Origin: an uncultured Oscillibacter sp.
GTDB lineage: Bacteria; Bacillota; Clostridia; Oscillospirales; Oscillospiraceae
Reading direction: 5' to 3'
Length of the DNA stretch: 64,000 nt
Assembly (NCBI RefSeq): GCF_947654275.1
Contig: NZ_CANTJS010000007.1
Location: 1 to 64,000 of the forward strand
Part shown: in pieces, positions 34,793-43,729 of the stretch
How positions within the stretch are numbered: the stretch's first letter is position 1
Layout of the letters: each line of letters opens with the position of its first letter
Position numbers and translations under genes: made by a program
The notes under the pieces: generated by a model
What the model was told of the DNA's origin: nothing
What the model saw: only the letters and a program-made list of their open reading frames with translations
The model's database searches: none

Positions 34793-35290
34793 ATGAACGT
34801 ACAGGGAACTGTCCATAAATACGGGGACCACGTGGACACCGACGTGATTATCCCCGCCCGCTATCTCAACACCCAGGACCCCAGAGAGCTGGCCGCCCAC
34901 TGCATGGAGGATATCGACAAGGAATTCACCGGCAGAGTGCAGGAGGGCGACATCATGGTGGCCGGGGCTAACTTCGGCTGCGGCTCCTCCCGGGAGCACG
35001 CCCCCGTCGCCATCAAGGCCAGCGGCGTCAGCTGCGTGATTGCCGCCACCTTTGCCCGGATTTTCTACCGCAACGCCATCAACATCGGCTTGGCCATTCT
35101 GGAGTGCCCCGCCGCCAGCGCCGGCATCTCCGCCGGGGACCAGGTATCCGTGGACTTTGACACCGGCGTGATTACCAACCGCACCAAGGGCGAGACCTAT
35201 CAGGCGGAGCCCTTCCCCCCCTTCATCAAGGACATGATTGCCCGGGGCGGCCTCATGGCGTCTCTCAGGGCGAAGAAGGCGGAGGCGTAA
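34793..35290 (+). CDS. leuD: 3-isopropylmalate dehydratase, small subunit
   Basis: The 165-residue swivelling-domain partner of Leu[44 protein letters not shown] and [14 protein letters not shown] are diagnostic. An ACGGAGG site precedes the ATG. It is separated from leuC by the AT-rich repeat array but is 2 bp from leuB, so the three are read as one operon. Confidence 0.95.
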   Translation: MNVQGTVHKYGDHVDTDVIIPARYLNTQDPRELAAHCMEDIDKEFTGRVQEGDIMVAGANFGCGSSREHAPVAIKASGVSCVIAATFARIFYRNAINIGLAILECPAASAGISAGDQVSVDFDTGVITNRTKGETYQAEPFPPFIKDMIARGGLMASLRAKKAEA

Positions 35291-35292
35291 CC

Positions 35293-36363
35293 ATGGACAG
35301 GAGAATTGCGGTGATTCGGGGCGACGGCATCGGCCCCGAGATTGTGGGGGAGGCCGTGGGCGTGCTGGACGCCGTGGCGGCGAAGTTCGAACACAGCTTC
35401 CGCTATGCCGAGGCCCCCATGGGGGGAAACGCCATCGACGCCTTCGGCGTGCCTCTGCCGGACTCCAGTCTGGAGACCTGCCTGAGCAGTGACAGCGTGC
35501 TGCTGGGAGCGGTGGGCGGGCCCAAGTGGGACAGCCAGCCTTCCGCCAACCGCCCCGAAAAGGGCCTGCTGAAGCTCCGGGCCGCCATGGGGCTCTATAC
35601 CAATGTCCGGCCCGCCCGGATGTTCTCCGAGCTGGCCTCCGCCTGTCCCCTCCGGGCGGACATCGCCAACCGGGGCATTGATTTCGTGGTGGTCCGGGAG
35701 CTGATTGGCGGACTGTACTTCGGCGAGCACACCACCGTGGAGGAGAACGGGGAGAAGAAGGCCCGGGATATCTGCGAGTATTCCGAGACGGAGATCCGCC
35801 GGGTGGCCCGTGTGGCCTTTGAAATGGCCCGGAAGCGCCGGAAGCGGGTGACCAGCGTGGACAAGTCCAACGTGCTGGACACCTCCCGCCTCTGGCGGGC
35901 GGTGGTGACGGAGGTGGCCGGGGAGTACCCGGATGTGGAACTGCTCCATATGTATGTGGACAACGCCTCCATGCAGATGGTAAAGGACCCCAGCCAGTTT
36001 GACGTGCTGGTGACGGAAAACCTCTTTGGCGATATCCTGTCCGACGAGGCCAGCCAGATTACCGGCTCCATCGGCATGATTCCCTCCTCCAGCATGGGCG
36101 AGGGTACCCGGGGCCTCTACGAGCCCATTCACGGCTCCGCCCCGGACATCGCCGGGCAGAACAAGGCCAACCCCATCGGCACCGTTCTGGCCGCCGCCAT
36201 GATGCTGCGCTACAGCTTCGATATGGCCGCCGAGGCCGCCGCCATCGAGAACGCCGTGGACCAGACCCTGAAGGCCGGCTTCCGCTGCGGCGACATCATG
36301 GAGCAGGGCTGCACGCTGCTGGGCTGCACGGAGATGGGCGCGGAAATCCGCAAGCGCATCTGA
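35293..36363 (+). CDS. leuB: 3-isopropylmalate dehydrogenase
   Basis: A 356-residue NAD-dependent oxidative decarboxylase, the third step of the leucine branch. It shows IAVIRGDGIGPEIV, the substrate motif LRAAMGLYTNVRPAR, the catalytic VRELIGGLYFGEH and the NAD/metal motif LFGDILSDEASQITGSIGM with EPIHGSAPDIAGQNKANP. It lies 2 bp after leuD. leuA is not in the window. A strong terminator follows. Confidence 0.96.
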   Translation: MDRRIAVIRGDGIGPEIVGEAVGVLDAVAAKFEHSFRYAEAPMGGNAIDAFGVPLPDSSLETCLSSDSVLLGAVGGPKWDSQPSANRPEKGLLKLRAAMGLYTNVRPARMFSELASACPLRADIANRGIDFVVVRELIGGLYFGEHTTVEENGEKKARDICEYSETEIRRVARVAFEMARKRRKRVTSVDKSNVLDTSRLWRAVVTEVAGEYPDVELLHMYVDNASMQMVKDPSQFDVLVTENLFGDILSDEASQITGSIGMIPSSSMGEGTRGLYEPIHGSAPDIAGQNKANPIGTVLAAAMMLRYSFDMAAEAAAIENAVDQTLKAGFRCGDIMEQGCTLLGCTEMGAEIRKRI

Positions 36364-36372
36364 ATCAGAAAA

Positions 36373-36400
36373 GACCGCCGTCCGGCGGTCTTTTTTGTAT
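36373..36400 (+). terminator. Terminator of leuCDB
   Basis: AGACCGCC-GTCC-GGCGGTCT followed by TTTTTTG; the stem can also serve the convergent HxlR gene. Confidence 0.9.
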
Positions 36401-36412
36401 CTTCCCTCTGAT

Positions 36413-36751
36413 TCAGCCGTCTGACGGAGGCAGATTGCGGTCGCCCCACTCCTTCATCACATTCAGCACAGAAATGAAGCTCTGCCCCAGCTCCGTCAGT
36501 GTGTACTCCACCCGCGGGGGAACCTCGTGAAAATCGCGGCGCAGAAGAAACCCGTCGGCCTCCAGCTCCCGCAGCTGCTTGGTCAGGGAGGACTCCGTAA
36601 TCTCCCCGAGCTGCCGCCGCAGCTGGCCGAAGCGGTGTATGTCGGACACGGCTATGTAGTAGAGTATTTCGATTTTCCACTTTCCGCCCAGCAGCTTTTG
36701 CAGAGTGGAAATGGTTCTGCACCGCTCAACGGCCTGTTTGGTTTTCCGCAT
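36413..36751 (-). CDS. HxlR-family transcriptional regulator
   Basis: A 112-residue winged-helix protein. CRTISTLQKLLGGKWKIEILYYIAVSDIHRFGQLRRQLGEITESSLTKQLRELEADGFLLR and VEYTLTELGQSFISVL are the HxlR signature, with the conserved CxxxxTLxxLGGKW-like start (Cys at about 11). Several family members sense quinones or electrophiles through that N-terminal cysteine. It is divergent from the radical SAM gene, and a GTAC-containing dyad in between is a plausible binding site. Confidence 0.92.
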   Translation of the reverse strand: MRKTKQAVERCRTISTLQKLLGGKWKIEILYYIAVSDIHRFGQLRRQLGEITESSLTKQLRELEADGFLLRRDFHEVPPRVEYTLTELGQSFISVLNVMKEWGDRNLPPSDG

Positions 36752-36814
36752 GGCGTATTCCTCCCTCCGGATGGTCCTGCTGGCTACACCATATCAGACC
36801 CGCAGCAAAAAATC

Positions 36815-36945
36815 AAGACGCCGCCGGGCTTTACGCCTGCCCCCGCAGGAACGCCTGTAGGGGCGGGCCTCTGCGCCCGCCCGTTCTCCCAATGATGCTG
36901 GGCCTCCGGCAGACGGGCCGGGACAGGCCCCTACATAAAATCTTC
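36815..36945. repeat. GC-rich mosaic repeat module
   Basis: Contains GCCTGTAGGGGCGGGCCTCTGCGCCCGCCCGTTCTCCCAATG and GACGGGCCGGGACAGGCCCCTACATAAAATC, both closely matched at 39770-39897. Inner dyads (GGGGCGGGC...GCCCGCCC) suggest structured RNA or a repetitive extragenic element. It is non-coding. Confidence 0.7.
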
Positions 36946-36987
36946 GCCCTGTTCACTCCTCAAAAATCAAGGCGTCGCAAAAATCAG

Positions 36988-37010
36988 GGTACTGCAAAAA
37001 AGTACCGTAC
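36988..37010. promoter_or_regulatory. Candidate HxlR operator
   Basis: GGTACT-GCAAAAA-AGTACC, followed at once by GTAC, forms an inverted repeat where the -35 of the radical SAM promoter should be. GTAC-type words are known in sites of several HxlR-family regulators; the link to this HxlR gene is inferred. Confidence 0.5.
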
Positions 37011-37032
37011 TTTTCTTTTCACGGCGGCCCGG

Positions 37033-37038
37033 TATAAT
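37033..37038 (+). promoter_or_regulatory. -10 element of the radical SAM gene
   Basis: A perfect TATAAT lies 35 bp before the chosen start. No good -35 is present; the position is occupied by the GTAC dyad. Confidence 0.55.
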
Positions 37039-37072
37039 GGACCCATCAAAGAGACGTCAGGGAGGTATGACG

Positions 37073-38008
37073 ATGCACTACACAGGGACCATTTGGCGTC
37101 CGCCCTACGAGGCGGCGTCGCTGCTGCTGGAGGTCACGGCGGGCTGCACCCACCACAGCTGTAAATTCTGCACGCTGTACAGTGAGCTGCCATTCAAGTT
37201 TAGAATGTCGCCGCTGAAGGACGTGGAGAGCGATTTGCAGGAGGCGCAGATTTGGGCCGCGGACCCCATGGCCCGGCTGTCGGCCCGCTTACAGGGGCTT
37301 CCGGAGCCCGGAGGTGTGGAAAGGGTGTTTCTGACCGGGGCGAACCCCTTCGTCCTGCGCTGTGACAGGCTGCTGGAAATCGCCGGTCTGATCCGGCAGT
37401 ATCTGCCCTCTGTCAGAACGGTGGGCTGCTTTTCCCGAATCACGGACATTGCCCTGAAATCTGATGAGGAGCTGGCGGCCCTTGGCCGGGCCGGCTACGA
37501 CGGTCTGACCATCGGCATTGAGACCGGCGACGGCGAGGCTCTGGCGTTTATGAACAAGGGCTATGCGCCTGGGGACATCCTGACCCAGTGCCGCCGTCTG
37601 GACGAGGCGGGCATCGGGTACAGCTTTTTCTACCTGGCGGGGATTTCCGGAGCCGGGCGGGGCGAGGCGGGGGCGCGGGCCACCGCCGCCGTGTGCAATC
37701 AGCTGCGCCCCTGGCTGATTGGGGTGAATATGCTGACCGTCTACCCGGATTCCGAGCTCAGCCGGGAAATCCGGCGGGGGGCCTGGAGGGAGAGCGGGGA
37801 GCTGGAGAAGTACCGGGAGACCCGGACGCTGCTGGAGTGCCTGAACATTCCCACCGTCTTCGCGGCCATGGGGGCGTCCAACGCCTTTCAGTTTCAGGGC
37901 GCTCTGCCGGAGGAGCAGGACGCGCTGCTGGCGAGACTGGATGAAATCATAGCCTCCGGCCAGGAAGACCGGCTGCGGTCCTACCGGGAGCAGCTGCCCC
38001 ATTTATAA
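37073..38008 (+). CDS. Radical SAM protein
   Basis: A 311-residue enzyme with the cluster motif CTHHSCKFC (CX4CX2C, a known variant in this group) followed by TLYSELPFKFR. Later motifs are VFLTGANPFVL, GYDGLTIGIETGDGEALAFMNKG and a C-terminal substrate region with LGVNM-type LIGVNMLTVYPDSEL. The ATG at 37073 gives a 7-nt spacing from GGAGG, while that at 37067 gives only 1 nt. The substrate is unknown. Divergence from HxlR suggests stress- or ligand-induced expression. Confidence 0.87.
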   Translation: MHYTGTIWRPPYEAASLLLEVTAGCTHHSCKFCTLYSELPFKFRMSPLKDVESDLQEAQIWAADPMARLSARLQGLPEPGGVERVFLTGANPFVLRCDRLLEIAGLIRQYLPSVRTVGCFSRITDIALKSDEELAALGRAGYDGLTIGIETGDGEALAFMNKGYAPGDILTQCRRLDEAGIGYSFFYLAGISGAGRGEAGARATAAVCNQLRPWLIGVNMLTVYPDSELSREIRRGAWRESGELEKYRETRTLLECLNIPTVFAAMGASNAFQFQGALPEEQDALLARLDEIIASGQEDRLRSYREQLPHL

Positions 38009-38213
38009 GCATTGGGCCTCCCGGCTTCACAGGCAGCCCACGGCGCAAATGCGCCCCCTCGAAAACCACTTGCCGGTTTACGGGCCCACCAGCTCCGTAA
38101 AAGGCCGGAGAGTAGGGCGGCGGAAAAACGAAAAAACAAAAAAACGAAAAAACGAAAAAACGCCGGGGAACGCATTGAGAGACGTTCCCCGGCATTTTGG
38201 TGAGACAGAGGAT

Positions 38214-38972
38214 TCAGCGGTGTTCCGAAGGGCCTGGCTCTGCGCGCTCTTCTTCCGCGCGCTCCTTTTCCGTGCGCCCTTCTTCCGCGTGCCCTTCTTC
38301 CGCGTGCCCTTCTTCCGCGTGCCCTTCCTCTTCCGCGTCTCCTTCCTCCTGGGCCTTCAGACGCTCCAGCCAGGCCAGAAGGCCGGGCCGCCGGGTTTCC
38401 CGGCAGAGCCGGTCGATCAGGGCCCGGCGCTCCTCCAGACGGCCCATTCTGCCCAGGACCTCAATCCGTTCGCATTCGATGTGCTCCCGGAAGGTGATGA
38501 CGCCTGTGTCCGCCCGTTTCAGCACGTCGTTTTCAGAAAAAGCCGGGGCGCACCGGTCCAGGGCCGCCAGGAATTTGTCTCCGTCCCGGTCCTGCTGATA
38601 GGCCCGGGCGGCTTCGTTCAGGGGTTTGAGGGCCTTCCGGAGCGGACGGGAATTGCTCCAGGCACAGGCAAACAGATACATCGCCAGCAGCGCGATGATG
38701 GCCAGAGTCCTGGCCATGGGCGGGAGCTCCAGAGCGTTCAGCCCGAAGCCCGCCGCCGCTGTCCCGGCGATTGTCAGCGCCAGCCGGAGCCGGTGGCCCT
38801 TGGAGGCCGCGAACCCCGCTGCGGTCAGGATTACGCCCAGGACCAGGGCCAGAATCCGGAGCACTCCGGCCAACTCGAAGCGGCCTCCTCCCCTCACGGC
38901 GGCCACAGCGACGCTCAGCATCACGGCCCAGAGGAGGAGGGAGAACAGGCCCAGAGCCGTCTTTCTGTTCAT
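38214..38972 (-). CDS. Membrane protein with EEGHA tail repeats
   Basis: A 252-residue protein of unknown family. Three or four hydrophobic segments fill residues 5-105, then a helical cytoplasmic part contains DRCAPAFSENDVLKRADTG and ECERIEVLGRMGRLEERR (a TPR-like, inferred pattern). The last 45 residues repeat EEGHA three times and are very acidic, encoded by a 15-bp tandem repeat. It overlaps the upstream gene by 4 bp, so the two form an operon. Confidence 0.75.
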   Translation of the reverse strand: MNRKTALGLFSLLLWAVMLSVAVAAVRGGGRFELAGVLRILALVLGVILTAAGFAASKGHRLRLALTIAGTAAAGFGLNALELPPMARTLAIIALLAMYLFACAWSNSRPLRKALKPLNEAARAYQQDRDGDKFLAALDRCAPAFSENDVLKRADTGVITFREHIECERIEVLGRMGRLEERRALIDRLCRETRRPGLLAWLERLKAQEEGDAEEEGHAEEGHAEEGHAEEGRTEKERAEEERAEPGPSEHR

Positions 38973-39652
38973 GGCGCGGTCTCCCCGACAGTGACCGCCA
39001 GATGAAATTCATCGGTAAGGGACAGCCGGTATCCAGGGATGTTCTCCCGGTTCCACTCCGGGGTCTGAGAGGACTGCCAGGTTCCTCCGGGCTCAAAGCT
39101 GAGTTCCGCCGGGACGTATACCGTCAGCGTCTCGCCGCCGGCGTCCCGGACCTGGTACTGCGTCAGGTTCTTCTCCGGCCCGAAGTACCCCGGCAGGTGG
39201 GTGGACATGCTTCCGGGGAGAAACCAGACCTCCCGCTCCGCCGTCTGGCTGGATTCAATCTGCTTCATATCCGCTCCCGTCTTCCCCAGCAGGGGCAGGA
39301 CCTCGCTGTTCAGCATCAGGCCGCAGATGCCCACATGGATGGCCAGGGGCAGGACGGCCATTTTGGCCAGGTCCTTCCACACGCCGGAGGCCCTCCGCTT
39401 TTTCAGGGCCCGGGCGGCCAGCACCGTGATGAGAAGGATGACGGCCAGCCCCAGCGCCGCCGCGCCCAGCATCAAAAAGCACCAGGTCCGGGCCGCGCCG
39501 AGGATGCCGTAGGCGGTGCTTTTGCCCGCCTGGCACCAGCGCTGAACGGGCTCGGACAGGGCCCCCAGCACCAGCAGCAGGGCGGGGAAGATGGAGAAAA
39601 AGGGACTGATGACCAAAAACAGGTCGGAACGGCGGCTGTATGGCTGTGACAT
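38969..39652 (-). CDS. Membrane protein of unknown function
   Basis: A 227-residue protein starting MSQPYSRRSDLFLVISPFFSIFPALLLVLGAL. Three predicted membrane helices (about 13-35, 54-78, 97-115) are followed by an extracytoplasmic domain of about 110 residues ending LSLTDEFHLAVTVGETAP. I use the ATG at 39652 (AAAAGGAGTGCG) rather than the ORF-track start at 39907. A promoter lies just upstream. The next gene overlaps by 4 bp. No family is recognised. Confidence 0.75.
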   Translation of the reverse strand: MSQPYSRRSDLFLVISPFFSIFPALLLVLGALSEPVQRWCQAGKSTAYGILGAARTWCFLMLGAAALGLAVILLITVLAARALKKRRASGVWKDLAKMAVLPLAIHVGICGLMLNSEVLPLLGKTGADMKQIESSQTAEREVWFLPGSMSTHLPGYFGPEKNLTQYQVRDAGGETLTVYVPAELSFEPGGTWQSSQTPEWNRENIPGYRLSLTDEFHLAVTVGETAP

Positions 39653-39700
39653 GACTGCGCACTCCTTTTCCGGCGGATTCTGCCTGAAATTTCTATGGAG

Positions 39701-39729
39701 AGTATAGCGCGGAACGGCGGGAAATGCAA
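39701..39729 (-). promoter_or_regulatory. Promoter of the 39652 gene
   Basis: TTGCAT, a 17-bp spacer and TATACT on the minus strand, about 50 bp before the start. Confidence 0.7.
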
Positions 39730-39769
39730 GAGGCCGGAGCGCCGGGGGAATTTTATTCGGAAGAAGGGG

Positions 39770-39905
39770 GCGGGCTTTACACCTGACCCCCGCAATGATG
39801 CCTGTAGGGGCGGGCCTCTGTGCCCGCCCGTTCTCCCAATGGTTCCGGATTCCCGGCAGAGGGACCGGGACAGGCCCCTGCAAAATAAAATCTGCCAATA
39901 AGAAC
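39770..39905. repeat. GC-rich mosaic repeat module
   Basis: Near-identical to 36815-36945 over GGCGGGCTTTAC...TGCCTGTAGGGGCGGGCCTCTGTGCCCGCCCGTTCTCCCAATG. The right end, GGCCCCTGCAAAATAAAATCTGCC, matches the inverted form of 46998-47030. It is non-coding. Confidence 0.7.
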
Positions 39906-39948
39906 ATCCCCCGGCGCCAAAGGCGTTGGAACAGCCGTCCGGCGGACC

Positions 39949-40416
39949 TTAAACCAGACGCCAGACTAAAAGGCGGTCCGCGCCTGTGCCCTTGAGGCTG
40001 CGGACGAGAGCGTCCCAGGCGGTCTGCCCGGCAGTCCCGTAATCGGCCTGGAAAAATTCGCAGATGAACCGGGAGAGCCCCTGGAAGTCCATGGCCTCCT
40101 CCAGCGCCAGGACCTGTTCCCCTTCGCGGAACACCACCACGTCAAAGTCGCCGGTGGCCCCCCGCCATGCCTCTCCCACCGCCTCCATGCCGCTTCGGAC
40201 GTCCACACCGCAGACCGTCTGGAGATAGCGGAACAGGGCAAGGAAGACCTCGCCGGAACACCCGGCAGCTTCCATTGCGCCTGCGGGGGACTCCATTTCG
40301 TCGAGCATCCTGCTGATGAGACTGTCCGCCTCGCCGGGAGCCCCGTTTTGGATGAGGACTGCCAGCTCCTCGAAGCTGCCCCTGGCGCAGGTTCCGAAAA
40401 TGCCAATCATGGACAT
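39949..40416 (-). CDS. Unknown 155-residue soluble protein
   Basis: It opens MSMIGIFGTCARGSFEELAVLIQNGAPGEADSLISRML and ends LKGTGADRLLVWRLV. No membrane segments or known motif are seen. The ORF begins after AGGAGGAAC, has good length and codon bias, and has a likely promoter (TTGCGC-17-TATACT at 40508-40480). I have no family to offer. Confidence 0.7.
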   Translation of the reverse strand: MSMIGIFGTCARGSFEELAVLIQNGAPGEADSLISRMLDEMESPAGAMEAAGCSGEVFLALFRYLQTVCGVDVRSGMEAVGEAWRGATGDFDVVVFREGEQVLALEEAMDFQGLSRFICEFFQADYGTAGQTAWDALVRSLKGTGADRLLVWRLV

Positions 40417-40849
40417 GGTGTGTTCCTCCTGTCGTGATGTGAGGCGCTGCCGTGCCGTCGCGCCTGATGGATGATTCTGAGTATACCATGTCGGCCGCCG
40501 GGGCGCAAGACGGGACAGGCTTCAGGGAGTGTCCATCTGCGCATATTACAGCGGGGATGCCATGCAGAAGGATGGCCCGGTCAGGGGACCAGGCCATTTC
40601 CTCGGGAGCGCCGGAGCCCCAAAAGACGCAGCACCCGCAGGGACCCCCTGGCCGGCCCGTTTGCCGGGAATTTTGACGCTTGGAATCAGGCGGGTTCCAA
40701 AGTATGCAAGGTTCCCTTTGACAAAGGTCGGCCTTTTTGCTATCATCAGCTTAATGGCGTATGATGCGGAAAGTCCGGAGCGCGCTCCGGCGGGCGTCTC
40801 TTCCCCTGAGAGGGCCCGGCGCCGCCTACTTTTGAAAAGGAGCAGGGCT
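40417..40849. other. Spacer with repeat modules and thrC promoter
   Basis: No gene. It holds the inverted form of the GGCATCCnnGCTGTAAnATGCGCAGnTGGAC unit (40528-40562) and the module shared with 29041-29095 (40575-40640). The thrC promoter and an approximately 100-nt leader with the GTCCGGAGCGCGCTCCGG stem follow. Confidence 0.6.
40718..40746 (+). promoter_or_regulatory. Promoter of thrC
   Basis: TTGACA, a 17-bp spacer and TATCAT; about 100 nt of leader precede the thrC start. Confidence 0.8.
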
Positions 40850-42091
40850 ATGAAACACGTAAAATACGGCAAGTGCGTCCGCTGCGGCAAGACCTATGAG
40901 GCTGTGCCGGACCTGACCAGCTGCGAATGCGGAGGCATTCTGGACATCGTCTATGACTATGATTACATCAGGACCCGGCTGACCAAAGAGAAGCTGGCGG
41001 AGCGCGGGGAGCGGAGCATGTGGCGTTACCGGGAGCTGCTGCCCATTGAGGAGACCACGGAGCCCACGCCTCTGCGGGTGGGCTGGTCCCCCCTGTACGA
41101 GGAGCCCCGCCTGGCGGAGGCGCTGGGACTGAAACGCCTGTGGGTGAAGGACGACGGCCAGAACCCCACCGCCTCCTTGAAGGACCGGGCCAGCGCCATG
41201 GCCGTGGCCAAGGCCCGGGAGGCCGGGGCGAAGGTCATCGCCTGCTCCTCCACTGGCAACGCCGCCAGCTCTCTGGCGGGCAACGCGGCGGCGGCGGGCC
41301 TGTCCACCTATATCTTCGTGCCCTCCCGGGCCCCCAAGGGCAAGGTGGCCCAGCTGATGACCTTCGGGGCCACGGTTGTTTCCGTCCAGGGCAGCTATGA
41401 AGAGACCTTCGAGCTGAGCAGGGCCGCCATTGACAAATGGGGCTGGTACAACCGCAACGCGGCCATCAACCCCTATCTCTCCGAGGGCAAGAAGACCGTG
41501 GCCCTGGAGATTATGGAGCAGCTGAACTGGGAGGTCCCCGACTATATCGCCATCTCCGTGGGAGACGGCTGCACCATCGCCGGGCTCTGGAAGGGCCTGA
41601 AGGACCTGCACGCCATCGGCTTTATTGATAAGCTCCCCCGGCTGATCTCCGCCCAGGCGGAGGGCTGCTGCCCCCTGAACCGGGCCATTGAAACCGGGGA
41701 GCCCTGGCGTCCCATGGAGGAGAACACCCTGGCGGACTCCATCGCCGTGGGGGTGCCCCGGAACGCGGACAAGGCCCTCATGGCGATTCGGGAGAGCAGC
41801 GGCCTGACGGTCAACGTCTCCGACCGGGAGATCATGGCGGCCCAGAAGCTGCTGGGCCGGACCTGCGGCGTCTTTGGCGAGCCGGCCGGCGTCACCGGCG
41901 CGGCGGGGGTGAAAAAGCTCTGCGAGCAGGGGAAGCTGGGAAAGGACGACACGGTGGTCTCCGTGGTGACAGGGAACGGCCTGAAGGACGTTGCCAACGC
42001 CATCGCCGCCTGCGGCGAGCCCATCACCATCCCCTCCGACATGGACCGCCTGCTGGCGGCCTTCGCTGAGAAGGGCATCACCGTGGACTGA
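40850..42091 (+). CDS. thrC: Threonine synthase
   Basis: A 413-residue PLP enzyme converting O-phosphohomoserine to threonine. The N terminus has a zinc-ribbon-like CVRCGKTYEAVPDLTSCECGG. The PLP lysine is in NPTASLKDRAS, and the phosphate-binding loop is SSTGNAASSLAGNAAAAG. The ATG at 40850 follows AAAAGGAGC; the track start 107 codons upstream lies before the promoter. It is a single gene with its own promoter and terminator. Other threonine genes are absent from the window. Confidence 0.94.
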   Translation: MKHVKYGKCVRCGKTYEAVPDLTSCECGGILDIVYDYDYIRTRLTKEKLAERGERSMWRYRELLPIEETTEPTPLRVGWSPLYEEPRLAEALGLKRLWVKDDGQNPTASLKDRASAMAVAKAREAGAKVIACSSTGNAASSLAGNAAAAGLSTYIFVPSRAPKGKVAQLMTFGATVVSVQGSYEETFELSRAAIDKWGWYNRNAAINPYLSEGKKTVALEIMEQLNWEVPDYIAISVGDGCTIAGLWKGLKDLHAIGFIDKLPRLISAQAEGCCPLNRAIETGEPWRPMEENTLADSIAVGVPRNADKALMAIRESSGLTVNVSDREIMAAQKLLGRTCGVFGEPAGVTGAAGVKKLCEQGKLGKDDTVVSVVTGNGLKDVANAIAACGEPITIPSDMDRLLAAFAEKGITVD

Positions 42092-42158
42092 GCGCCGCCG
42101 CGAACGGGAAATAACAGAAAACAGCAAAAGGGCAAAGAAACAAAGAAACAAAAAACGA

Positions 42159-42192
42159 AAAATCCGGCTTCGACTGCGGGGCCGGATTTTTT
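42159..42192 (+). terminator. Terminator of thrC
   Basis: AAATCCGGC...GCCGGATTTTTT; an A-rich run of AAAGAAAC units precedes it. Confidence 0.8.
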
Positions 42193-42318
42193 GACCGGTT
42201 TTTGCCCGTTTTTTGGCCGGATTTTTGTCCGGATTTTAAGCCCTTCCCGTCCTGCCGCCCTCCGCCGGAGGGACGGTCCGGGAAAAAGGAAGCTGAGATG
42301 GAAAATGAAAAAATGCCG

Positions 42319-42347
42319 TTGCTTTAGCGGCGGGAGCGGCGTATGAT
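42319..42347 (+). promoter_or_regulatory. Promoter of alr
   Basis: TTGCTT, a 17-bp spacer and TATGAT, about 90 bp before the alr start. It lies inside the ORF-track extension, which supports the shorter protein. Confidence 0.6.
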
Positions 42348-42438
42348 AGAGTCAGCGCAGATGAGCGCCCGGCGGCTGAAACGGCTTTTTAGTGCCGGCG
42401 CACGCGTACAAAAAATTCATCCGGGAAAGGAAGCTGCG

Positions 42439-43614
42439 ATGAAGGCATTGGAAGACAAGCACTGCTGGGCGGAGATTGACCTGGACGCCCTGCTGCATAA
42501 TTTTTCCCTGGTGCGGCGTCTGGCGGGGGAGACCCCCGTCTGCGCCGTGGTGAAGGCCGACGCCTACGGCCACGGGGACCTGATGGTCTGCCGCGCCCTG
42601 GCAGAGGCCGGAGCGGCCTGGTTTGCCGTGTCCTGTCTGGCGGAGGCGAGACGCCTGCGCCGGGGCGGCGTCCGCCGGCCCATTCTGATTCTGGGCATGA
42701 CCCAGCCCGGCCAGGCGGCGGCCCTGGCGGAGGACCGCATCACCCAGGCCCTGTTCAGCCCGGAGTACGCCCGGGCCCTCTCGGAGGCGGCCCGGGCCGC
42801 CGGGGTGACGGTGGACTGCCACCTGAAGGTGGACACCGGCATGGGCCGCATCGGCTTCGGGGCCCGGGAGGATTTTGAGGGAGCCGTGGAGGGCCTGCGG
42901 GCCTGCCGGGAGCTGCCGGGTCTGTCTGTCTCCGGCATCTTCCAGCACTTTTCGGCGGCGGATTCCCTGGCGGCGGAGGACCGGGCCTATACCGAAGCCC
43001 AGTACGCCCTGTTCCGCCGGGTTCTGGACCGGGTGGCCGGGGATGCGCCGCTGATGGTGCACTGCTGCAACTCGGCGGGGCTGGTGTCCCACCCGGAGTG
43101 GGCCCACGATCTGGTCCGGGCGGGCATCATTCTCTACGGCCAGGACCCCAGCGGGGAACTGCCCCTGCCCGGCCTCCGGCCCGTCATGAGCCTGAAGGCG
43201 GCGGTGAGCCACGTCAAGACCCTTCTGCCCGGGGAGTCCGCCGGATATGGCCGGACCTATACCGCGGAGCGGCCTGTCCGGACGGCTACCCTCTGCTGCG
43301 GCTATGCCGACGGCTATCCCCGGCTGCTGTCCGGCCTGGGCGTGGCCTCCCTCCACGGAAAGCCCGCCCCCATTCTGGGCCGGGTGAGCATGGACCAGGT
43401 GCTGGTGGACGTCACCGAAGCGCCGGAGACCGCCATGGGGGACGAGGCCGTTCTGCTGGGGGCCGGAGGCGGCGACAGCTTCGCCCGGGCGGCGGAAAAG
43501 ATTGGGACCATCTCCTATGAACTCCTCTGCGCCGTGGCCCGAAGGGTGCCGAGGGTCTATCTCCGGGGCGGCGAGGCCGTGGCCGTGGACGACTATCTGG
43601 CGGATGTGAACTGA
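42439..43614 (+). CDS. alr: Alanine racemase
   Basis: A 391-residue fold-III PLP enzyme that makes D-alanine for peptidoglycan. The PLP lysine is in VVKADAYGHG, the catalytic tyrosine in GYGRTY, and the conserved GYADGYPR and MDQVLVDV motifs are present. The ATG at 42439 follows GGAAAGGAAG. The following gene lies behind a GGAAT repeat array, so the pair may be one transcript. Confidence 0.96.
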   Translation: MKALEDKHCWAEIDLDALLHNFSLVRRLAGETPVCAVVKADAYGHGDLMVCRALAEAGAAWFAVSCLAEARRLRRGGVRRPILILGMTQPGQAAALAEDRITQALFSPEYARALSEAARAAGVTVDCHLKVDTGMGRIGFGAREDFEGAVEGLRACRELPGLSVSGIFQHFSAADSLAAEDRAYTEAQYALFRRVLDRVAGDAPLMVHCCNSAGLVSHPEWAHDLVRAGIILYGQDPSGELPLPGLRPVMSLKAAVSHVKTLLPGESAGYGRTYTAERPVRTATLCCGYADGYPRLLSGLGVASLHGKPAPILGRVSMDQVLVDVTEAPETAMGDEAVLLGAGGGDSFARAAEKIGTISYELLCAVARRVPRVYLRGGEAVAVDDYLADVN

Positions 43615-43715
43615 ATTAGGAATTAGGAATGAGGAATTAGGAATGGCTTCTTAATTAGGAATGATTCCGTTCTTTCGGCAATTCCTAACTCCTAACTCCT
43701 AATTCCTAATTTCCG
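43614..43715. repeat. GGAAT/ATTCC hairpin array between alr and the DMT transporter
   Basis: AATTAGGAATTAGGAATGAGGAATTAGGAATGG forms one arm and ATTCCTAACTCCTAACTCCTAATTCCTAATT the other. It begins at the alr stop and ends before the next RBS, as at 34562. Confidence 0.85.
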
Positions 43716-43729
43716 AAAGGGGTGTGCGT

